A stretch of DNA of 64,000 bases, taken from contig NW_020313005.1 of the NCBI RefSeq assembly GCF_003265705.1, positions 12,668,402-12,732,401 of the forward strand, given 5' to 3'. The notes under the pieces were generated by a model. The model searched no databases, was not told where the DNA came from, and saw only the letters and a program-made list of their open reading frames with translations. Position 1 is the first letter of the stretch; every line of letters starts with the position of its first letter. Of this stretch, positions 63,456 to 64,000 are shown piece after piece. The DNA comes from Callorhinus ursinus (taxonomy: Eukaryota; Chordata; Mammalia; Carnivora; Otariidae). Position numbers and translations under genes: made by a program.

Positions 63456-64000
63456 CCACAAAAACACATTTCAATTTGTGCATATCACCTTATCTATCTT
63501 ATTGAGAGGAGTAAAAGCATTATTTGAACTCTTAAGGAAACACCACTGGTACTTTTTGTTTTGGAAACTCTTTAAGCTTAACTAATCTTATAAAATGAAC
63601 TTAAATGATAGTTAACTGAAATATTTGTGTGCTTGCCAAATACTTCAATTCAGGTCAGAAAAAATGTGTTTGTTTGTTTATTAATTTCCCTCTTGACTTC
63701 CACCATTCCTGTCTAAACAACCTCTCTTCCTTCTTCCTACTCTTTTGCACTTTTCTTTTCAAACCAGTTGCTGGATTACCATTAAACTCTTAAATTACAT
63801 GGCCTCTCCCAGGTCTCTAAGAAAGCTTTATCATTTAATAAGCTGTGTAAACATCTACTGTAATAGACAATAGAAGTTTTTCAGGAAAAAGAAGAGATTG
63901 GTAAACAATTTCATCCCCTCTTCTTTTGTTTAGTTTAATGCAAGTTAAAGCATGTTATTAGCATGATTGACTTTGTTCAAAGTATTATACTTAGAGTTCT

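Larger units (their letters stand above)
55524..64000 (+). other. CNTN5: CNTN5 intron (5' part)
   Basis: The intron starts gtaagaa and runs past the window end. It holds five Can-SINEs, a well preserved MIR, antisense MIRs and GATA and GA microsatellites. 56361-58039 and 59665-62140 hold nothing I can name beyond short A- or GA-rich runs. No further contactin-like exon was seen. Confidence 0.85.

Overview
The window is nuclear DNA of a carnivoran mammal. It is AT-rich, has almost no long open frames, and is full of tRNA-derived Can-SINEs, whose sense copies open with the box GGGCGCCTGGGTGGCTCAG and end in AAATAAATAAATAAAATCTTT plus poly(A). It also holds carnivore-type L1 fragments and older MIR and L2 debris. 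The SINE bodies (GACTGCCTTCGGCTCAGGTC, then CTCAGCAGGGAGTCTGC) look like the bear, seal and mustelid types. They lack the hallmark of dog SINEC_Cf and the cat-type body, so an arctoid caniform is the best guess (inference).

The only host coding sequence is two short exons on the + strand, 49276-49434 and 55374-55523. Both are in phase 1 at each end and have good AG/GT splice sites. Joined, they encode about 103 residues, which is one fibronectin type III (FN3) domain. The residues match contactin-5 (CNTN5, NB-2), a GPI-anchored neuronal adhesion protein, and the domain should be its first FN3 repeat. Everything else lies inside introns: more than 49 kb upstream, 5.9 kb between the exons and more than 8.4 kb downstream.

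Region by region. 0-14 kb holds a stack of three L1 3' ends, several antisense SINEs, a nested SINE-in-SINE, and a hairpin-forming tandem array (11.5-11.8 kb) that contains a perfect 116-bp inverted copy of sequence 1.1 kb away. 14-37 kb contains no Can-SINE and is mostly old repeats. Within it, at 34.8-35.7 kb, is a minus-strand processed copy of NUDT7 with an intact 183-codon frame. It lacks the whole Nudix catalytic segment and is flanked by perfect 14-bp target-site duplications. 40.0-42.9 kb is an antisense L1 with SINE insertions. 50.5-52.9 kb is a sense L1, also hit by two SINEs. These two L1s form a long inverted repeat around the first exon. 55-64 kb is intron with more SINEs and MIRs.

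I found no structural RNA gene, CRISPR array, operon or sign of a defence or other novel gene system. The notable items are the Nudix-less NUDT7 retrocopy, the templated inverted duplication, and the inverted-repeat architecture around the contactin exon.
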